A DNA stretch of 64,000 nucleotides from Phanerodontia chrysosporium (taxonomy: Eukaryota > Basidiomycota > Agaricomycetes > Polyporales > Phanerochaetaceae): positions 682,001-746,000 of the forward strand of contig MJGA01000014.1 of assembly GCA_001910725.1 (NCBI GenBank). Direction: 5' to 3'. Below the pieces are notes generated by a model that did not search any database, had not been told where the DNA came from, and worked only from the letters and a program-made list of their open reading frames with translations. A program made the position numbers and the translations under genes. Position 1 is the stretch's first letter; every line of letters begins with the position of its first letter. This document shows, piece after piece, positions 62,201-64,000 of this stretch.

Positions 62201-63869
62201 TAAGCTTGAACGCCTTGTCCTCGTCGCTCTGGTGGCGCCCGCTGGCAGAGGCAGTCCACGGCTCGAGGTGCAGACGCTTCAGCAACGGCGCGCCGCGCCG
62301 CGCCTCCCGCTTCAGGCTCCAGTACTTGCACACGAGCACGACGAACTCGCGTTTATGGCGGACGTTGATCCGCCCGATGTACTGCATTATGCGGTCGACG
62401 ATGATCTTGGGCACGAGCGGTGGGCCCGGCTTGTACGTCTTCGCGTATGCGCGGGCCGTTTTGGACTGGTTCGCGTCCGAACTGCCAGCGGCATCGTTGG
62501 TGTGCTCTGAGTGCAGGGCAGCGAGGCGTGCTTCTGCTTGTTCTCTCTGCAGCACACGAGCATGAGGACACTGGATACGTCTTGGTGTCACCACGTACGG
62601 GAAGATGCTTCTCACAGTAAGCTGCAAGCGTCGGCGCCTCTGACCCTTGGGAAGCTTTCATCGGCATGAGAAGCTTCTCCTTTCGGGCGCAGGTGGCGTG
62701 GAAAGCGGAAAAGCACGAGTTCTTGATGCATTGTATGCAGGCGCCCATACGAATCTCGCAGATTTGACATTTCTACAAGGACGCATCAGCATACAGATAC
62801 AGGAATGAGGTTTTGCACTCACCAGCTTCCACCTCTGCTTCGGAATCCTGTCGACACCCGTGACTGGTTCCATGAAGACGTCGTTGGCTACGCGCGTCTC
62901 TGGTACCCAGATGGCGCAAAGTAGATGCACCCATTCACCGTGCACAGTCTGCTTGAAAGCGCCACCTTCGTTTGGACACAGGATACAAGACTGAGAGGAC
63001 AGGATTCAGGGTCGTGTCGCAGATCTAGCAAGGCAATGACGCACCACCGGGTTTTCAGGCGATACGGTGCATTTCCGACACAGCCATTGTCCTTCGGGGA
63101 TGTAGGGCACTCCGTAGCAATCTATCAAGGCAGAGTTCGGCATGAAGCTAAAGGCAGAGAGGGGAAGCGCACCTTGATGCACAGCAAGATTGCACCCATC
63201 ACAGAAGACGATTGCGTTTGTGTTCTCCCCCTCCGAGTCGTCGCAGATCGCACAGGTCGAATCTTCCGAAGGCATTGCCAGGTCCGGCTTGGGTAAGTTC
63301 TTAGTCTACAAGAAAGTAAGTCTTATCCAGTTAATGTTTGACGACTTGAGCACGCACCAAGTCAAACCACTCCTTCTCCAGCCTGTCCATGATGATCTCA
63401 AATGTCTCGTAGGACACCTTGTCCAGATTCGCGTTGCGTCTCTCCGCGTTGACACTGTCGAGCCATTCCTGGTCTGTGAATGAATGAGTCGGCGCTAGGC
63501 AGAGAGCTGAGCAATGTACCTTGTTCATCCATGTCATACTCGACTTGCACGGCGAGCTCGCTTTCTAGAGGTTCTGGTGTATTTTGAGCGACTGAGCGCG
63601 TATATGCGCGTAGGCACACACCTATGTAACGAATGTACTGGTCTGGAAGCTTGAATGCGCTGCCATCGTTGTCTACACGTTCGATAAGTTCTGTCAGGAT
63701 GGTCGAGGATATAGACGCTTGCATGATACTTACAGCCATACGACCGCGCCTGAGCATCCGCAACGCTTCCCACTCCCGAGAACGTATCGTCTTCAACCCT
63801 CGTGAACGAGACTTTAGGCAACGCCACAGGTCCTGCAGCAGGTGTCGGGGATGCGCCAATTCGTACCAT
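59245..63869 (-). CDS. NTO1: Nto1/BRPF-like chromatin reader (PHD-zinc knuckle-PHD, bromodomain, PWWP)
   Basis: Scaffold subunit of NuA3/MOZ-type histone acetyltransferase complexes, binding histone H3 tails. Start [14 protein letters not shown] at 63869; EPL1-like [17 protein letters not shown] and [18 protein letters not shown]; first [30 protein letters not shown] joined to [18 protein letters not shown]; zinc knuckle and second PHD with [44 protein letters not shown] bromodomain around 61700-62050 carries [15 protein letters not shown] and [15 protein letters not shown] long Pro/Glu/Ala-rich acidic linker follows (59780-61500), then a PWWP domain [16 protein letters not shown] (59580-59650) with [11 protein letters not shown]. 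Last exon ends [17 protein letters not shown] 59245-59247. About ten introns. No clear frame break. Confidence 0.9.
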
Positions 63870-64000
63870 GTCCGGCCGACTTCACGTAGGCCGGTACCCC
63901 GCGTACGTTTTCAAAGGTCTTGTCTCAATTGGTAAAAAATAACGCAGCCTCCGGAGGTATTTTGACGATATTTCGACAAGATTTAGATAGTCAATGAAGT
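63870..64000. other. 5' flank of the chromatin gene
   Basis: 131 bp to the window edge; promoter side of the minus-strand gene. Nothing else seen. Confidence 0.4.

Overview
The window is nuclear DNA of a filamentous basidiomycete, most likely an agaricomycete of polypore type. The support is the density of short introns (about 45-60 bp, GT...AG) that often split codons, GC-rich codon use, and several agaricomycete-typical families (DUF6533/DUF6534 membrane proteins, F-box proteins, aryl-alcohol dehydrogenase, lactone oxidases). Coordinates are gene spans from start to stop codon, introns included. Exon joins were inferred by eye from frame continuity and family conservation.

Layout. 0-5.1 kb: a membrane-anchored dipeptidyl aminopeptidase (5' end outside the window) and an aryl-alcohol dehydrogenase. 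5.4-14.4 kb, minus strand: a tandem duplication with the order lactone oxidase 1, decayed 3' half of enolase, lactone oxidase 2, complete enolase. 14.9-25.9 kb: tRNA-Gly(GCC), SYS1, a DUF6533 protein, an NAD(P)-binding reductase, an FAD amine/amino-acid oxidase, a vezatin-like putative peroxisome/myosin-binding protein and a GFA-domain protein. 25.9-28.8 kb is gene-poor. 28.8-36.2 kb: a heat-shock-factor-type regulator, a possible INO80 subunit, an unknown gene and ATP synthase subunit b. 36.5-42.0 kb: two divergent paralogues joining thioredoxin domains to an unrecognised C-terminal domain. 42.6-47.6 kb: an F-box protein and a Dnm1-type dynamin. 48-54.2 kb: two tandem DUF6534 proteins, with a candidate lipopeptide mating-pheromone precursor between them. 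55.4-58.8 kb: two more copies of the NAD(P)-binding reductase. 59.2-63.9 kb: an Nto1/BRPF-like chromatin reader.

Two themes stand out. First, local duplication is frequent: lactone oxidase x2, enolase x1.5, reductase x3, DUF6534 x2, thioredoxin-fusion x2. Second, at least seven single-base deletions, mostly in G/C runs, break otherwise conserved frames, including twice in the dynamin gene. Assembly error is therefore a real alternative wherever a gene looks broken by one base.

Housekeeping roles include mitochondrial energy and fission (ATP synthase b, dynamin), Golgi traffic (SYS1), glycolysis (enolase) and chromatin/transcription (Nto1, HSF, possible INO80 subunit). Accessory roles are aldehyde/lactone/amine oxidation, putative reductases and membrane proteins of unknown function. 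The most notable candidates are the pheromone precursor and the thioredoxin-fusion pair.
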